In this document: piece by piece, positions 8,913 through 18,285 of the stretch
Position numbering within the stretch: position 1 is the stretch's first letter
Layout: every line of letters begins with the position of its first letter
DNA from: Blastococcus sp. HT6-4
Lineage (GTDB): Bacteria; Actinomycetota; Actinomycetes; Mycobacteriales; Geodermatophilaceae
Length of the DNA stretch: 64,000 bases
Reading direction: 5' to 3'
NCBI RefSeq assembly: GCF_039679125.1
Contig: NZ_CP155551.1
Coordinates: 2,356,001 to 2,420,000, forward strand
Program-made: the position numbers and the translations under genes
Notes under the pieces: generated by a model
What the model was told of the DNA's origin: nothing
Databases searched by the model: none
The model's input: only the letters and a program-made list of their open reading frames with translations

Positions 8913-9650
8913 TCAGATTGCGCGCGATCGGATCCACTCCAGGGCCGCATCGACCGTGGCCGCCACCGGGATGCCGGGCGGCAGCGGCGGACGGCGGACC
9001 AGCACGACCGGCACCCCCAGCTCTCGGGCGGCGGTGAGCTTGGCCGCCGTCATCGACCCGCCGCTGTCCTTGGTGACGACGACCTCGACCCCGTGCGCCC
9101 GCATCAGCGCCCGCTCGCCGGCCACGTCGAAGGGCCCCCGGGCGAGCACCACGGTCGCCCGGCGCGGCAGCGGCGGCTCCGGCGGATCGACCGAGCGCAC
9201 CAGGCACTGCCCGGGCACGCCGGCGAACGCGGCCAGCCCCTGCCGCCCGGTCGTGACGAACACCGACCCGAATCCGGCCACCGCTGCGGCCGCCTCGTCC
9301 AGCGAGTCCACCCAGCGCCAGTCGTCCCCCGGCCCGGCCGTCCAGCCCGGTCGCTGCAGCCGCAGCAGCGGGATACCGGTGATCGCCGCCGCCTCCACCG
9401 CCGCCGCCGTCATCCCGGCCGCGAACGGGTGCGTCGCGTCGACGATCGCGCGCACCGGGCCCTCCGCCAGCCAGCCGGCCAGGCCCTCGGCACCCCCGAA
9501 GCCGCCGATGCGCACCTCGCCCGGTGGCAGCAGCGGATCGGCGACCCGCCCGGCGAGCGAGCTCAGCACGTCGACCCCCCGGTCGACCAGCGCCGCCGCC
9601 ATCCGCCGGGCCTCCCCCGTGCCCCCGAGGACGAGCACCCGGCCGGTCAT
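8913..9650 (-). CDS. cobK: Precorrin-6A reductase CobK
   Basis: 245 residues from ATG 9650. CobK uses NADPH to reduce the C18-C19 double bond of precorrin-6A. The glycine-rich N-terminus VLVLGGTGEARRMA, the segment IVDATHPFAAGMTAAA, VFVTTGRQGL and the TKDSGGSMTAAKL signature are all diagnostic. Full family length. It is divergent from cbiD with only 26 bp between start codons. Confidence 0.95.
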   Translation of the reverse strand: MTGRVLVLGGTGEARRMAAALVDRGVDVLSSLAGRVADPLLPPGEVRIGGFGGAEGLAGWLAEGPVRAIVDATHPFAAGMTAAAVEAAAITGIPLLRLQRPGWTAGPGDDWRWVDSLDEAAAAVAGFGSVFVTTGRQGLAAFAGVPGQCLVRSVDPPEPPLPRRATVVLARGPFDVAGERALMRAHGVEVVVTKDSGGSMTAAKLTAARELGVPVVLVRRPPLPPGIPVAATVDAALEWIRSRAI

Positions 9651-9676
9651 CCGGACCGGCCAGGCATGCTGAGTGC

Positions 9677-10768
9677 GTGACGACGGCGGGCCGCGAGCGC
9701 AGCACCGGGCTGCGCTACGGGTGGACGACCGGCGCCTGCGCGACCGCGGCGACCACCGCCGCCCACACCGCGCTGCTCACCGGCGAGTTCCCCGACCCCG
9801 TCCGGATCGACCTTCCGGGCGACAAGCACCCGTCGTTCGCCCTGGCGACGGAGCTGCTCGAGGACGGCGCCGCGACCGCGGGCATCGTGAAGGACGCGGG
9901 CGACGACCCGGACGTCACGCACGGCGCCCTCGTGTCCGCCCGCGTGACCGTCGGCGGGCCGGGGACCGGGGTCACCTTCCGCGCCGGGTCCGGCGTCGGG
10001 ACGGTGACCAAGCCCGGTCTGCCCCTCCCGGTCGGCGAGCCGGCGATCAACCCGATGCCGCGGCAGTTCATCCGCGCGCACGTCGCCGCGGTCGCCGCCC
10101 GCCACGGGGGCACCGGCGACGTCGTCGTCGAGATCTCCGTGGAGCACGGCGAGGAGCTGGCGCGGAAGACCTGGAACCCCCGGCTCGGCATCCTCGGGGG
10201 CCTGTCGATCCTGGGCACCACCGGCGTCGTCGTCCCGTACTCGTGCTCGTCGTGGATCGACTCCATCCGCCGCGGCATCGACGTGGCGCGGGCCGCCGGC
10301 CACGAGCACGTCGCCGGGTGCACGGGGAGCACGAGCGAGCGGGTGGTCACCGAGCTGCACGGCCTGCCCGAGGACGCGCTGCTGGACATGGGCGACTTCG
10401 CCGGCGCCGTCCTCAAGTACCTGCGCCGCCACCCGGTGCCCCGGCTGACGATCGCCGGCGGCATCGGCAAGCTGGCGAAGCTCGCCGACGGCCACCTCGA
10501 CCTGCACTCCGGCCGCTCGCAGGTGTCGACCGAGTCGCTGGCCGCGCGGGTGCGGGCGGCCGGCGGCCCACCGGATCTGGTCGAGGGGGTGCGGGGTGCC
10601 AACACGGCGCTCGACGCGCTGCAGCAGTGCCAGGCGGCCGGCCTCCCCCTGGGCGACCTGGTGGCCGCCGGCGCCCGCGAGACGGCGCTCGGCGTGCTCC
10701 GCGGCGCCCCGGTCGAGGTCGACGTCGTGGTGATCGACCGCGGCGGCACGATCGTCGGTCGCGCCTAG
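9677..10768 (+). CDS. cbiD: Cobalt-precorrin-5B C1-methyltransferase-type protein CbiD
   Basis: 363 residues from GTG 9677. The N-terminal LRYGWTTGACATAAT and internal GGLSILGTTGVVVPYS match CbiD, the C1 methyltransferase first described in the anaerobic pathway. The usual aerobic C1 enzyme, CobF, is not seen in the window, so CbiD probably supplies that step here. GTG 9677 is chosen because the conserved N-terminus begins within nine codons of it; the longer frame runs into cobK antisense. Its stop overlaps the stop of the convergent cobM by 4 bp. Confidence 0.93.
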   Translation: MTTAGRERSTGLRYGWTTGACATAATTAAHTALLTGEFPDPVRIDLPGDKHPSFALATELLEDGAATAGIVKDAGDDPDVTHGALVSARVTVGGPGTGVTFRAGSGVGTVTKPGLPLPVGEPAINPMPRQFIRAHVAAVAARHGGTGDVVVEISVEHGEELARKTWNPRLGILGGLSILGTTGVVVPYSCSSWIDSIRRGIDVARAAGHEHVAGCTGSTSERVVTELHGLPEDALLDMGDFAGAVLKYLRRHPVPRLTIAGGIGKLAKLADGHLDLHSGRSQVSTESLAARVRAAGGPPDLVEGVRGANTALDALQQCQAAGLPLGDLVAAGARETALGVLRGAPVEVDVVVIDRGGTIVGRA

Positions 10769-11508
10769 GGGCGGCATCGGCTGGTCGAGTACAGGTGGCT
10801 GTCGGGGAACTCCCCGGCGGTGAGCACCGAGCCGACGATCACCACCGCGGTCCGCCGCACCCCGGCCGCCTCGACCTGCCCGGCGATGTCGGCCAGCGTG
10901 CCCCGGAGGACCAACTCGTCGTCCCGGCTGGCCCGCGCGACGACGGCGACCGGGCAGTCGGCCCCGTAGGAGGGCACCAGCTCGGGCACCAGCTCGGCGA
11001 TCCGCTGCACCGCCAGGTGCAGCACCAGGGTGGCCCGGGAGGCGCCGAGGGTGGCCAGGTCCTCCCCCGGCGGCATGGGCGTCGACCGCGCCGAGGTGCG
11101 GGTGAGGATCACCGTCTGCCCGACGCCGGGCACGGTCAGCTCCCGCTTCAGCGACGCGGCCGCGGCGGCGAACGCGGGCACCCCGGGGACGACGTCGTAG
11201 GGCACGCCGGCCGCGTCGAGCCGGCGCATCTGCTCGGCCATCGCGCTGTAGACCGACGGGTCGCCGGAGTGCAGCCGGGCGACGTCGTGGCCGGCCTCGT
11301 GCGCGGCGACCAGCTCGGCGGTGATCCGGTCGAGGTCGAGGTTCGCGGTGTCGACCAGCCGGGCGCCCGCCGGCGCGGTGTCGAGCAGCTCGCGCGGCAC
11401 GAGCGCGCCCGCGTAGAGGCAGACCGGGGCGGTGGCGATGATCCGGGCGGCGCGGACCGTGACCAGGTCCGCCGCTCCCGGGCCGGCCCCGATGAAGTGC
11501 ACCGTCAT
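10765..11508 (-). CDS. cobM: Precorrin-4 C11-methyltransferase CobM
   Basis: 247 residues. It is a tetrapyrrole methylase: MTVHFIGAGPGAADLVTVRA at the N-terminus, LHSGDPSVYSA, and GVPAFAAAAASLKRELTVP typical of CobM/CbiF, with QTVILTRTSARSTPMP. It adds the C11 methyl to precorrin-4. The ATG overlaps the cobL stop by 4 bp, so the gene is second in a cobL-cobM pair. Full length. Confidence 0.95.
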   Translation of the reverse strand: MTVHFIGAGPGAADLVTVRAARIIATAPVCLYAGALVPRELLDTAPAGARLVDTANLDLDRITAELVAAHEAGHDVARLHSGDPSVYSAMAEQMRRLDAAGVPYDVVPGVPAFAAAAASLKRELTVPGVGQTVILTRTSARSTPMPPGEDLATLGASRATLVLHLAVQRIAELVPELVPSYGADCPVAVVARASRDDELVLRGTLADIAGQVEAAGVRRTAVVIVGSVLTAGEFPDSHLYSTSRCRP

Positions 11509-12737
11509 GGCTTGACTCCCGACCAGATCGTCACGGGCATGGCCGCCTTCCAGCCGGTGAAACCGCCGACCGGTGTGCCGTGGGCGACGCCGAGCCGCAC
11601 CAGCTCGCCACCGGAGCGCGCGTACCGGTCGGCGAGCACCGCCTCGCTCTCCAGCGTGACGGCGTTGACCACCAGCCGGCCACCGGCGGGCAGGGCGTCC
11701 CAGCAGGCGTCGAGCACGCCGGGTGCCGTGGCGCCGCCCCCGACGAAGACCGCGTCCGGGGCGGGCAGGCCGGCCAGGGCCTCCGGCGCGCGCCCCTCCA
11801 CCACGTCCAGGCCGGGTACGCCGAGCCGGACGGCGTTGCGGCGCACCCGCGCGGCGCGGTCCGGGTGGGCCTCGATCGCCACCGCGCCGCAGGACGGGTG
11901 GGTGCGCAGCCACTCGATCCCGATGGAGCCGGCGCCCGCGCCGACGTCCCACAGCAGCTGCCCGGGCAGCGGGGCCAGCCGCGCCAGGGTCACCGCGCGC
12001 ACGTCGCGCTTGGTGAGCTGGCCGTCGTGCTCGTAGGCGTCGTCGGGCAGCCCGGGAACCGTCGGCAGCGGCACGGTGCCGGGGTCGGCCACCACCTCCA
12101 CGGCGGTGATCACCAGCGGATCGGTCTCCGGGTACGGCCAGCCGGCCGCCGTACCGGTGACGGCGCGCTCGGCCGGGCCGCCGAGCTGGGCGAGCGCCGT
12201 GAGCCGGCTGGCGCCCAGGCCGTGTTCCGCCAGCAGTGCCGCGACGGCTGCCGGCGTCGAGCCGTCGGAGCCCAGCACCAGCACCCGCCGCCCGGGGGTG
12301 GCGTGCGGGACGACGAGCTCCACCGGGCGGCCGACGACGGAGACCACCTGCGTCTCCTCGACCGCCCAGCCGAGCCGGGCGCACGCCAGCGTCACCGACG
12401 ACGGGTGCGGGACGACGTCGACCGCGCCGGGGCCCAGCAGCCGGACCAGCGACGTGCCGATCCCCGAGAGCATCGGGTCGCCGCTGGCCAGCACCACGAC
12501 CCGGCGGCCAGGGTGCGCACCGGGGAGCGCCCGCAGCGCGGGGGCCAGCGGCGAGGGCCAGGGCACCCGCTCGGCGGCCACCCCGGGCGGCACCAGCGCC
12601 AGCTGCCGGGCGCTCCCGCGCAGCACGTCGGCGGCCTCGATCGACCGGCGCGCGGCCGGGGAGAGCCCGTCCCAGCCGTCCGCGCCGATGCCGACGACCA
12701 CGATCGGGCCGGCGGCGGGGGCATCGGGCTCTGGCAC
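11505..12737 (-). CDS. cobL: Precorrin-6Y C5,15-methyltransferase (decarboxylating) CobL
   Basis: 410 residues from GTG 12737; the open frame continues upstream but lacks coding character. CobL has two methylase halves, the CbiE-like N-terminal part (IVVVGIGADGWDGLSPAAR, LASGDPMLSGIG; about 8-210) and the CbiT-like C-terminal part (TKRDVRAVTLARL, LLWDVGAGAGSIGIEW; about 225-405). It methylates C5 and C15 and removes the C12 acetate carboxyl. The ribosome site is weak. First gene of the cobL-cobM unit. Confidence 0.94.
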   Translation of the reverse strand: MPEPDAPAAGPIVVVGIGADGWDGLSPAARRSIEAADVLRGSARQLALVPPGVAAERVPWPSPLAPALRALPGAHPGRRVVVLASGDPMLSGIGTSLVRLLGPGAVDVVPHPSSVTLACARLGWAVEETQVVSVVGRPVELVVPHATPGRRVLVLGSDGSTPAAVAALLAEHGLGASRLTALAQLGGPAERAVTGTAAGWPYPETDPLVITAVEVVADPGTVPLPTVPGLPDDAYEHDGQLTKRDVRAVTLARLAPLPGQLLWDVGAGAGSIGIEWLRTHPSCGAVAIEAHPDRAARVRRNAVRLGVPGLDVVEGRAPEALAGLPAPDAVFVGGGATAPGVLDACWDALPAGGRLVVNAVTLESEAVLADRYARSGGELVRLGVAHGTPVGGFTGWKAAMPVTIWSGVKP

Positions 12738-12820
12738 GGGCGCCGATCCTAGGGAGCACTCCGGAGAGCTCCCGGTGCACGGGTACCGGGAGGGCGCCGG
12801 CAGGCCCGGCGGCGGCGGGT

Positions 12821-13258
12821 TCAGGCAGGTGCCGGACCGGCGACTTGCAGCCGTCGTTTGGCGACCGCGATGGGGAGCTGACCCACGACTGCGGGCAGCA
12901 CCCAGAACACCGGGTTGCCCGTCTCGGCGACCAGGAGCGCGGTCACCAGGGCGATGTAGGAGCCGCCGAGCAGGTGCGGCTGCAGCGTGGCCCAGTGACG
13001 CCATCCCCGCCGACGGGCGAGCGCGCCCGCGACGGCGAGGATCTCGGTCATGACGGCGACCGGCAGGAGCCAGAGCAGGCCGGGCGACGTCGCCGCCAGG
13101 ATCCCGCCGGTGGCGGCGACGAGGGCGACGGCGGCCTGGTAGCCGACCGCCGGCCACCGGCCTCCCCGCCCCGCGCGACGGGCCACCAGCCACACCGGCC
13201 CGAGGAGCAGCCCGACGGTGCCGGCGACGACGTGGACGTCGAGCAGCGCTTCATGCAC
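12821..13258 (-). CDS. Small integral membrane protein, DUF2306-like
   Basis: 145 residues from GTG 13258, which has GGAGG about 11 bp upstream; GTG 13267 is possible but sits too close to that site. About four membrane helices: HVVAGTVGLLLGPVWLVA, the VGYQAAVALVAATGGILAA region, LLWLLPVAVMTEILAVAGAL and a C-terminal FWVLPAVVGQLPIAV. The opening HVVAGTVGLL is reminiscent of DUF2306 membrane proteins. It overlaps the end of the TetR gene by 8 bp and is the likely regulatory target of that repressor. Function unknown. Confidence 0.75.
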   Translation of the reverse strand: MHEALLDVHVVAGTVGLLLGPVWLVARRAGRGGRWPAVGYQAAVALVAATGGILAATSPGLLWLLPVAVMTEILAVAGALARRRGWRHWATLQPHLLGGSYIALVTALLVAETGNPVFWVLPAVVGQLPIAVAKRRLQVAGPAPA

Positions 13259-13859
13259 GTCCAGCACCCCCTCCGGGTGAGCCGTACAGCATGCCGGTCG
13301 CCCGCCGGGCGAGATCGAGCAGCGCGTCCTCGCCCGTGTCGGGGGCGAGCCCGGCTCCAGCGAGGTTCCCGGTGGCCGCGAGGCCGGCGAATCCGTGGAC
13401 CAGCGACCAGGCGGCCACGACGGCGGTCCGGGCGTCGTCCACCCGGCCGGCCGAGGACAGCGCGTCCACCCCGCCCTGCAGCACCGCGAACGTCCGGGCC
13501 CGGGCGGCGGAGAGCTCACCGTCGGCCGGATCGAGGACGTCAGGGGTGAACATCACCACGAAGTGGCCGGGGTGGTCGCGGGCGAAGCGCACGTAGGCCA
13601 CACCGACCTCGCGGAAGTCCGTGCCGGCCGCCTCCTCGAGAGCCCGGGCGAGGAGCCGGTGGCCTTCGGCGGCCAGGGCCGTCAGCAGGCCCACTCGAGA
13701 CGAGAAGTGGTGGCGATGCGCGGCGTGCGAGACCCCCACCGCCCGGGCCAGCGCCCGGATGGACACCGCGCCGACCCCGGAGCGCGCCGCCACCTCGGCC
13801 GCCGAGCGCAGCAACGCGGCGCGCAGGTCGGCATCTCTCCGGAGCTCGCCCACGGGCAC
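13251..13859 (-). CDS. TetR/AcrR-family transcriptional regulator
   Basis: 202 residues from GTG 13859. The N-terminal helix-turn-helix is clear: LRAALLRSAAEVAARSGVGA, SIRALARAVGVSHAAHRHHF. The C-terminal part (YVRFARDHPGHFVVMFTPD, WSLVHGFAGLAATG) resembles the WHG/TetR_C_33 ligand domain. Two tandem operator-like 14-bp repeats sit immediately upstream, so autoregulation is likely. The downstream membrane gene overlaps it. Confidence 0.88.
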   Translation of the reverse strand: MPVGELRRDADLRAALLRSAAEVAARSGVGAVSIRALARAVGVSHAAHRHHFSSRVGLLTALAAEGHRLLARALEEAAGTDFREVGVAYVRFARDHPGHFVVMFTPDVLDPADGELSAARARTFAVLQGGVDALSSAGRVDDARTAVVAAWSLVHGFAGLAATGNLAGAGLAPDTGEDALLDLARRATGMLYGSPGGGAGRA

Positions 13860-13861
13860 AG

Positions 13862-13890
13862 CTTGTCACTGGCAAGTTGTCACTGGCAAG
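13862..13890. promoter_or_regulatory. Two tandem operator-like repeats upstream of tetR
   Basis: TTGTCACTGGCAAG occurs twice with no gap, at 13863-13876 and 13877-13890. Each unit is an imperfect palindrome of the form CTTG...CAAG. The pair ends 3 bp before the GTG of the TetR gene and would cover its promoter. The arrangement suggests two repressor dimers bound side by side. Confidence 0.65.
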
Positions 13891-13977
13891 TAGGTGGGGC
13901 GCCGGCAGCGGCGGATCCGTCCGGCCCGGGGGCTGTCGGCCCCGTGACCGGGTGTGGTCTGATGACGCCGCCACACG

Positions 13978-14126
13978 CGACGGCAGCGGAGGAAGCCCGG
14001 TGAGAATCCGGCGCGGTCCCGCCACTGTGACCGGGGAGCCCGTCCCCACGCTCGGCCACTGCTCCCCCGGGAGCGGGAAGGTCGGGGACGGGCGTCGAGC
14101 CGGGAGCCAGGAGACTCCAGCCGTCG
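13978..14126 (+). ncRNA. Cobalamin (AdoCbl) riboswitch
   Basis: The closing stem pairs CGACGGC (13978-13984) with GCCGTCG (14120-14126). Inside are the conserved core GGAAGCCCGGTGAGAATCCG near 13990, the GGTCCCGCCACTGTGA segment, and the B12 box GAGCCAGGAGAC at about 14104-14115. It precedes the chelatase-cobO-cobB-cbiMNQO-cobA operon and should shut it down when adenosylcobalamin is plentiful, as the family is known to do. Anti-terminator or ribosome-site pairing was not worked out. Confidence 0.95.
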
Positions 14127-14189
14127 TCCCTGCCACCTCCGGGCGTGGACACCCGGGGAGAGGACGCGTGCCATGCGCGGGTACCCCGC

Positions 14190-16295
14190 ATGAGTTTCCC
14201 CTTCACCGCCGTCGTCGGCATGGACGACCTGCGGCTGGCCCTGCTGCTCAACGCCGTCTCGCCCGCCGTCGGTGGCGTTCTGGTGCGGGGTGAGAAGGGC
14301 ACCGCCAAGTCGACCAGCGTCCGTGCCCTCGCCGCCGTCCTGCCGCCGGTCGCGGTGGTGGCCGGCTGCCGGTTCGGCTGCGACCCGGCCGCCCCCGACC
14401 CCGCCTGCCCCGACGGCCCGCACGAGCCCGGCACCGCCGCCCGCACCCGGCCGGCCCGGCTCGTCGAGCTGCCCGTCGGCGCCTCGGAGGACCGGCTGGT
14501 CGGGTCGCTGGACCTGGAGCGGGCGCTGACCGAGGGCGTCAAGGCCTACGAGCCGGGCCTGCTCGCCGCCGCGCACCGCGGCGTCCTCTACGTCGACGAG
14601 GTCAACCTGCTGCACGACCACCTCGTCGACCTGCTGCTCGACGCCGCGGCGCTGGGCACCGCCTACGTCGAGCGGGAAGGCATCTCGGTGCGGCACGCCG
14701 CCCGCTTCCTCCTCGTCGGCACGATGAACCCGGAGGAGGGCGAGCTCCGGCCCCAGCTGCTCGACCGCTTCGGGCTGACCGTCGAGGTCGCCGCGCCGCG
14801 CGACCCGGCCGTGCGCGCCGAGGTCGTCCGCCGCCGGTTCGCCTCCGACGCCAACCCGACCGGGTTCGCCGCGGCGTGGGCGGACGACGAGACCGCGCTG
14901 GCCGAACGGATCGCCGCCGCCCGCGCCCGCCTGCCGCACGTCGTGCTCTCCGACGGTGCGCTGCGCCAGGTCACCGCCGTCTGCGCCGCCTTCGACGTCG
15001 ACGGGCTGCGGGCCGACCTGGTCACCGCCCGCGCCGCCATTGCGCACGCCGCCTGGTGCGGGCGCGAGGAGGTCACCGAGGACGACGTCCGCGTCGCCGC
15101 CCGGCTCGCGCTGCCGCACCGCCGGCGGCGCAACCCGTTCGACGCCCCCGGCCTCGACGACGACACCCTCGACCAGGCGCTCAACGACTCCCGCCCCGAC
15201 GACGGCCCCGACGACGAGCCGCCGACGGACCCCACCGACGACGGCGGCGGCCCGAACGACGGCGGCGGCCCGAACGACGGCGGCAGCCCGAACGACGGCG
15301 GCAGCCCGGACGACGGCGGCCCAGGCATAGGAGGCAATGCCTACGAATCGGGCGCAGAAACGCAGGCAGAGCCTCCTATGCCTGAGGACGGCGACGACCG
15401 CGAGCCGACGACGGCGCCGCGCGGCGAGGGCGGCGGGCAGGCCGAGGCGGCGCCCGCTCCCGAGCGCTCCGCCGTCGCCCCGGCGGACCCGTTCCGCACC
15501 CGCCGGCTGGAGGTCCCCGGCATCGGCGCGGGGGCGGCCGGGCGCCGCTCCCGCGCCCGGGCCGAGCGCGGCCGGGTGGTGGGCTCGACCCACCCGGCCG
15601 GCGCCGTCACCCGGCTGCACCTGCCCGCCACCGTGCTCGCCGCCGCCCCGCACCAGCTGGCCCGCGGGCGCACCGGCCCCGGACTCCGCGTGGTCCGGGA
15701 CGACCTCCGCCAGGCCACGCTCGAGGGGCGCGAGGGCAACCTCGTCCTCTTCGTCGTCGACGCCAGCGGCTCCATGGGCTCCCGGGCCCGGATGACGGCG
15801 GTGAAGGGCGCGGTCCTGTCCCTGCTCCTCGACGCCTACCAGCGCCGGGACAAGGTCGGCCTGATCACCTTCCGCGAGGCCGGCGCCGAGCTGGCCCTGC
15901 CGCCCACCTGGTCGGTGGAGGCCGCCGCCGCCCGGCTGACCGGGCTGCCCACCGGCGGGCGCACGCCGCTGGCCGCCGGGCTGCTGCGGGCCGCCGAGGT
16001 GCTCCGGGTCGAACGGGTGCGCGATCCGCGGCGCCGGCCGCTGCTCGTCGTCGTCACCGACGGCCGGGCCACCGGCGCACGCGGGGGCGACCACCTCGGC
16101 GACGCCCGCCGGGCGGCCGGCCTCCTCGCGGCGGCGGACGTCGCCGCCGTGGTCGTCGACTGCGAGTCGGGGCCGGTGCGGCTCGGGCTGGCCGGCGGGC
16201 TCGGGGCCGCCCTCGGCGCGCAGACGCTGCGCCTGGAGGAGCTGGCCGCGGACTCGCTGGCGGCGACCGTCCGCAGCGCCCGGGCGGCGGCCTGA
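14190..16295 (+). CDS. Cobaltochelatase-type AAA/VWA subunit (ChlI-ChlD fusion)
   Basis: 701 residues from ATG 14190; a GTG at 14145 is possible but [13 protein letters not shown] is the family start. An AAA+ domain (1-330) has Walker [10 protein letters not shown] (34-42) and Walker B with DE at 136-137. An acidic, repetitive linker (DDGGGPND-type repeats, about 335-460) follows, then a von Willebrand A domain with the metal site DASGSMGS (D524). It probably works with CobN to insert cobalt into hydrogenobyrinate diamide; cobN is not in the window. A 63-bp palindromic segment is inserted in the linker. TGATG joins it to cobO. Confidence 0.9.
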   Translation: MSFPFTAVVGMDDLRLALLLNAVSPAVGGVLVRGEKGTAKSTSVRALAAVLPPVAVVAGCRFGCDPAAPDPACPDGPHEPGTAARTRPARLVELPVGASEDRLVGSLDLERALTEGVKAYEPGLLAAAHRGVLYVDEVNLLHDHLVDLLLDAAALGTAYVEREGISVRHAARFLLVGTMNPEEGELRPQLLDRFGLTVEVAAPRDPAVRAEVVRRRFASDANPTGFAAAWADDETALAERIAAARARLPHVVLSDGALRQVTAVCAAFDVDGLRADLVTARAAIAHAAWCGREEVTEDDVRVAARLALPHRRRRNPFDAPGLDDDTLDQALNDSRPDDGPDDEPPTDPTDDGGGPNDGGGPNDGGSPNDGGSPDDGGPGIGGNAYESGAETQAEPPMPEDGDDREPTTAPRGEGGGQAEAAPAPERSAVAPADPFRTRRLEVPGIGAGAAGRRSRARAERGRVVGSTHPAGAVTRLHLPATVLAAAPHQLARGRTGPGLRVVRDDLRQATLEGREGNLVLFVVDASGSMGSRARMTAVKGAVLSLLLDAYQRRDKVGLITFREAGAELALPPTWSVEAAAARLTGLPTGGRTPLAAGLLRAAEVLRVERVRDPRRRPLLVVVTDGRATGARGGDHLGDARRAAGLLAAADVAAVVVDCESGPVRLGLAGGLGAALGAQTLRLEELAADSLAATVRSARAAA
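15322..15384. repeat. 63-bp palindromic, lower-GC insertion inside the chelatase linker
   Basis: CAGGCATAGGAGGC (15322-15335) and its exact reverse complement GCCTCCTATGCCTG (15371-15384) flank 35 bp of unusually AT-richer sequence. The whole segment is a multiple of three and translates in frame without a stop, breaking the surrounding run of Asp-Asp-Gly-Gly repeats. Its base composition and codons differ sharply from both sides. It looks like a small mobile palindromic element. Confidence 0.7.
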
Positions 16296-16909
16296 TGCCC
16301 CGGGGACAGGTCGAGGTGGTCCCCGCCGACGGGCTGACCACGCGGCAGCGACGCAACCGCCCCCTGCTCGCCGTGCACACCGGCGAGATGAAGGGCAAGT
16401 CCACCGCCGCGTTCGGCATGGCCATGCGGGCGTGGAACCAGGGCTGGTCGATCGCGGTCTACCAGTTCGTCAAGAGCGCGAAGTGGAAGGTCGGCGAGGA
16501 GAACGCCCTGACCGCGCTCGGCCGGGTGCACGCCGAGACGGGTGAGGGCGGCCCCGTGGTGTGGCACAAGATGGGCTCGGGCTGGTCGTGGTCGCGCAAG
16601 CACGGCGAGGAGACCGACCACGCCGCCGACGCCGCCGAGGGCTGGGCGCAGATCAAGCGCGAGCTCGCCGCCGAGGCGCACCGGTTCTACGTGCTCGACG
16701 AGTTCACCTACCCGCTGAAGTGGGGCTGGGTGGACGTCGACGACGTGGTGGAGACGCTGACCGCCCGGCCCGGCAGCCAGCACGTCGTCATCACCGGGCG
16801 GGACGCACCGCCGGCGCTGGTCGAGGCCGCGGACCTGGTCGTGGAGATGACCAAGGTGAAGCACCCGATGGACGCCGGCCAGAAGGGTCAGCGAGGCATC
16901 GAATGGTGA
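16295..16909 (+). CDS. cobO: Cob(I)yrinic acid a,c-diamide adenosyltransferase CobO
   Basis: 204 residues from ATG 16295, sharing one base with the upstream stop. It has the P-loop TGEMKGKSTAAFGMA (about 29-43) typical of the CobA/CobO/BtuR family, then KWKVGEENAL and the YVLDEFTYPLKWGWVD signature. It attaches the 5'-deoxyadenosyl group to the cobalt of the corrinoid using ATP. The stop overlaps the cobB start by 7 bp. Confidence 0.95.
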   Translation: MPRGQVEVVPADGLTTRQRRNRPLLAVHTGEMKGKSTAAFGMAMRAWNQGWSIAVYQFVKSAKWKVGEENALTALGRVHAETGEGGPVVWHKMGSGWSWSRKHGEETDHAADAAEGWAQIKRELAAEAHRFYVLDEFTYPLKWGWVDVDDVVETLTARPGSQHVVITGRDAPPALVEAADLVVEMTKVKHPMDAGQKGQRGIEW

Positions 16910-18285
16910 CCGTGCCGCGGATCGTGGTCGCCGCGCCCAGCAGCAACGCGGGCAAGACGTCGATCACCACCGGGCTGATCGCCGCCCTCACGGCCCGGGG
17001 GCTGACGGTCTCCCCGCACAAGGTCGGCCCGGACTACATCGACCCGGGGTACCACGGGCTCGCCGCCGGGCGCCCCGGCCGCAACCTGGACATGTGGCTG
17101 GTCGGCGACGACCGGATCACGCCGCTGTTCCTGCACGGGTCCCGAGGGGCCGACGTCGCGGTCGTCGAGGGCGTGATGGGGCTGTTCGACGGCGCCGCGC
17201 ACGCCAGCGTCGAACCCGGCTACGGCTCCACCGCCCAGGTCGCCGCGCACCTGCGGGCCCCCGTGGTGCTGGTCGTCGACGCGGCGTCGCAGGCGCGCAG
17301 CGTCGCCGCGCTGGTGCACGGCTTCGCCACCTTCGACCCGACGGTGCGGATCGGCGGCGTGGTGCTCAACCGGGTCGGCAGCGACCGGCACGAGGCGATC
17401 CTGCGCGAGGCGCTCGGCTCGGCCGGGGTGCCGGTGCTCGGTGCGGTCCGCCGGATCGAGGCGCTCGCCACCCCGTCCCGGCACCTGGGCCTGGTGCCCG
17501 CGGCCGAGAGGTCGGCGGAGGCGGTGCGCACGGTGCGCGCGCTGGGCGCGGTGGTGGAATCCAGCATCGACCTGGACGCCGTCCTGCGGCTGGCCCGCAC
17601 CGCACCGGACCTGGCCGGTGAGCCGTGGGACCCGGCCGCCGAGGTGACCCCGGTCGCGGGCCGGCCTGTGGTCGCCGTCGCCGGTGGCCCGGCGTTCACC
17701 TTCGGCTACGCCGAGACCGCGGAGCTGCTCACCGCGGCCGGCGCCGAGGTGGTGACCGTCGACCCGCTGCGGGACGGCGCGCTTCCCGAGGGCGCCCGGG
17801 CGCTGGTCGTCGGCGGCGGCTTCCCCGAGGTGCACGCGAGCGCGCTGAGCGCGAACGTCGGCCTGCGGACGGCGATCGCCGACCTCGCCGCCCGCGGCGG
17901 CCCGATCGCCGCGGAGTGCGCCGGGCTGCTGTACCTCTCCGGGGAGCTGGACGGCGAGCCGATGTGCGGCGTCCTGCCGACGACGACGGCGATGCACCCC
18001 CGGCTCACGCTGGGCTACCGCGCCGCGGTGGCGCTCACCGACAGCGTGCTGGCCCCGGCGGGCACCCGGGTGCGCGGGCACGAGTTCCACCGCACGCAGG
18101 CATCGCCCGCCGCCGGGGCGACCCCGGCCTGGCAGTGGAACGCCGACGGGCCGGAGGGCTTCGTGAGCGCGAACGTGCACGCCAGCTACCTGCACCTGAA
18201 CTGGGCCGGTTCCCCCGGGATGGCCACCCGATTCGTCGCCGCCGCCGCGCGGCTCCCCCAGGAGGTCGGCCGTGCACATCGCTGA
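16903..18285 (+). CDS. cobB: Cobyrinate/hydrogenobyrinate a,c-diamide synthase CobB
   Basis: 460 residues from ATG 16903. The N-terminal ATP-binding part shows [19 protein letters not shown] and [13 protein letters not shown]. The C-terminal class I glutamine amidotransferase part carries the nucleophile in [12 protein letters not shown] (Cys339) and a histidine-containing end ([10 protein letters not shown]). It amidates the a and c acetate side chains using glutamine and ATP. It overlaps cobO by 7 bp and cbiM by 14 bp. Confidence 0.95.
   Translation: MVTVPRIVVAAPSSNAGKTSITTGLIAALTARGLTVSPHKVGPDYIDPGYHGLAAGRPGRNLDMWLVGDDRITPLFLHGSRGADVAVVEGVMGLFDGAAHASVEPGYGSTAQVAAHLRAPVVLVVDAASQARSVAALVHGFATFDPTVRIGGVVLNRVGSDRHEAILREALGSAGVPVLGAVRRIEALATPSRHLGLVPAAERSAEAVRTVRALGAVVESSIDLDAVLRLARTAPDLAGEPWDPAAEVTPVAGRPVVAVAGGPAFTFGYAETAELLTAAGAEVVTVDPLRDGALPEGARALVVGGGFPEVHASALSANVGLRTAIADLAARGGPIAAECAGLLYLSGELDGEPMCGVLPTTTAMHPRLTLGYRAAVALTDSVLAPAGTRVRGHEFHRTQASPAAGATPAWQWNADGPEGFVSANVHASYLHLNWAGSPGMATRFVAAAARLPQEVGRAHR

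Noticed and set aside
15234-15320. GACGGCGGC repeats in the chelatase gene considered as a separate tandem-repeat locus
   Set aside because: They encode the acidic Asp-Gly linker usual for ChlD/CobT-type proteins.
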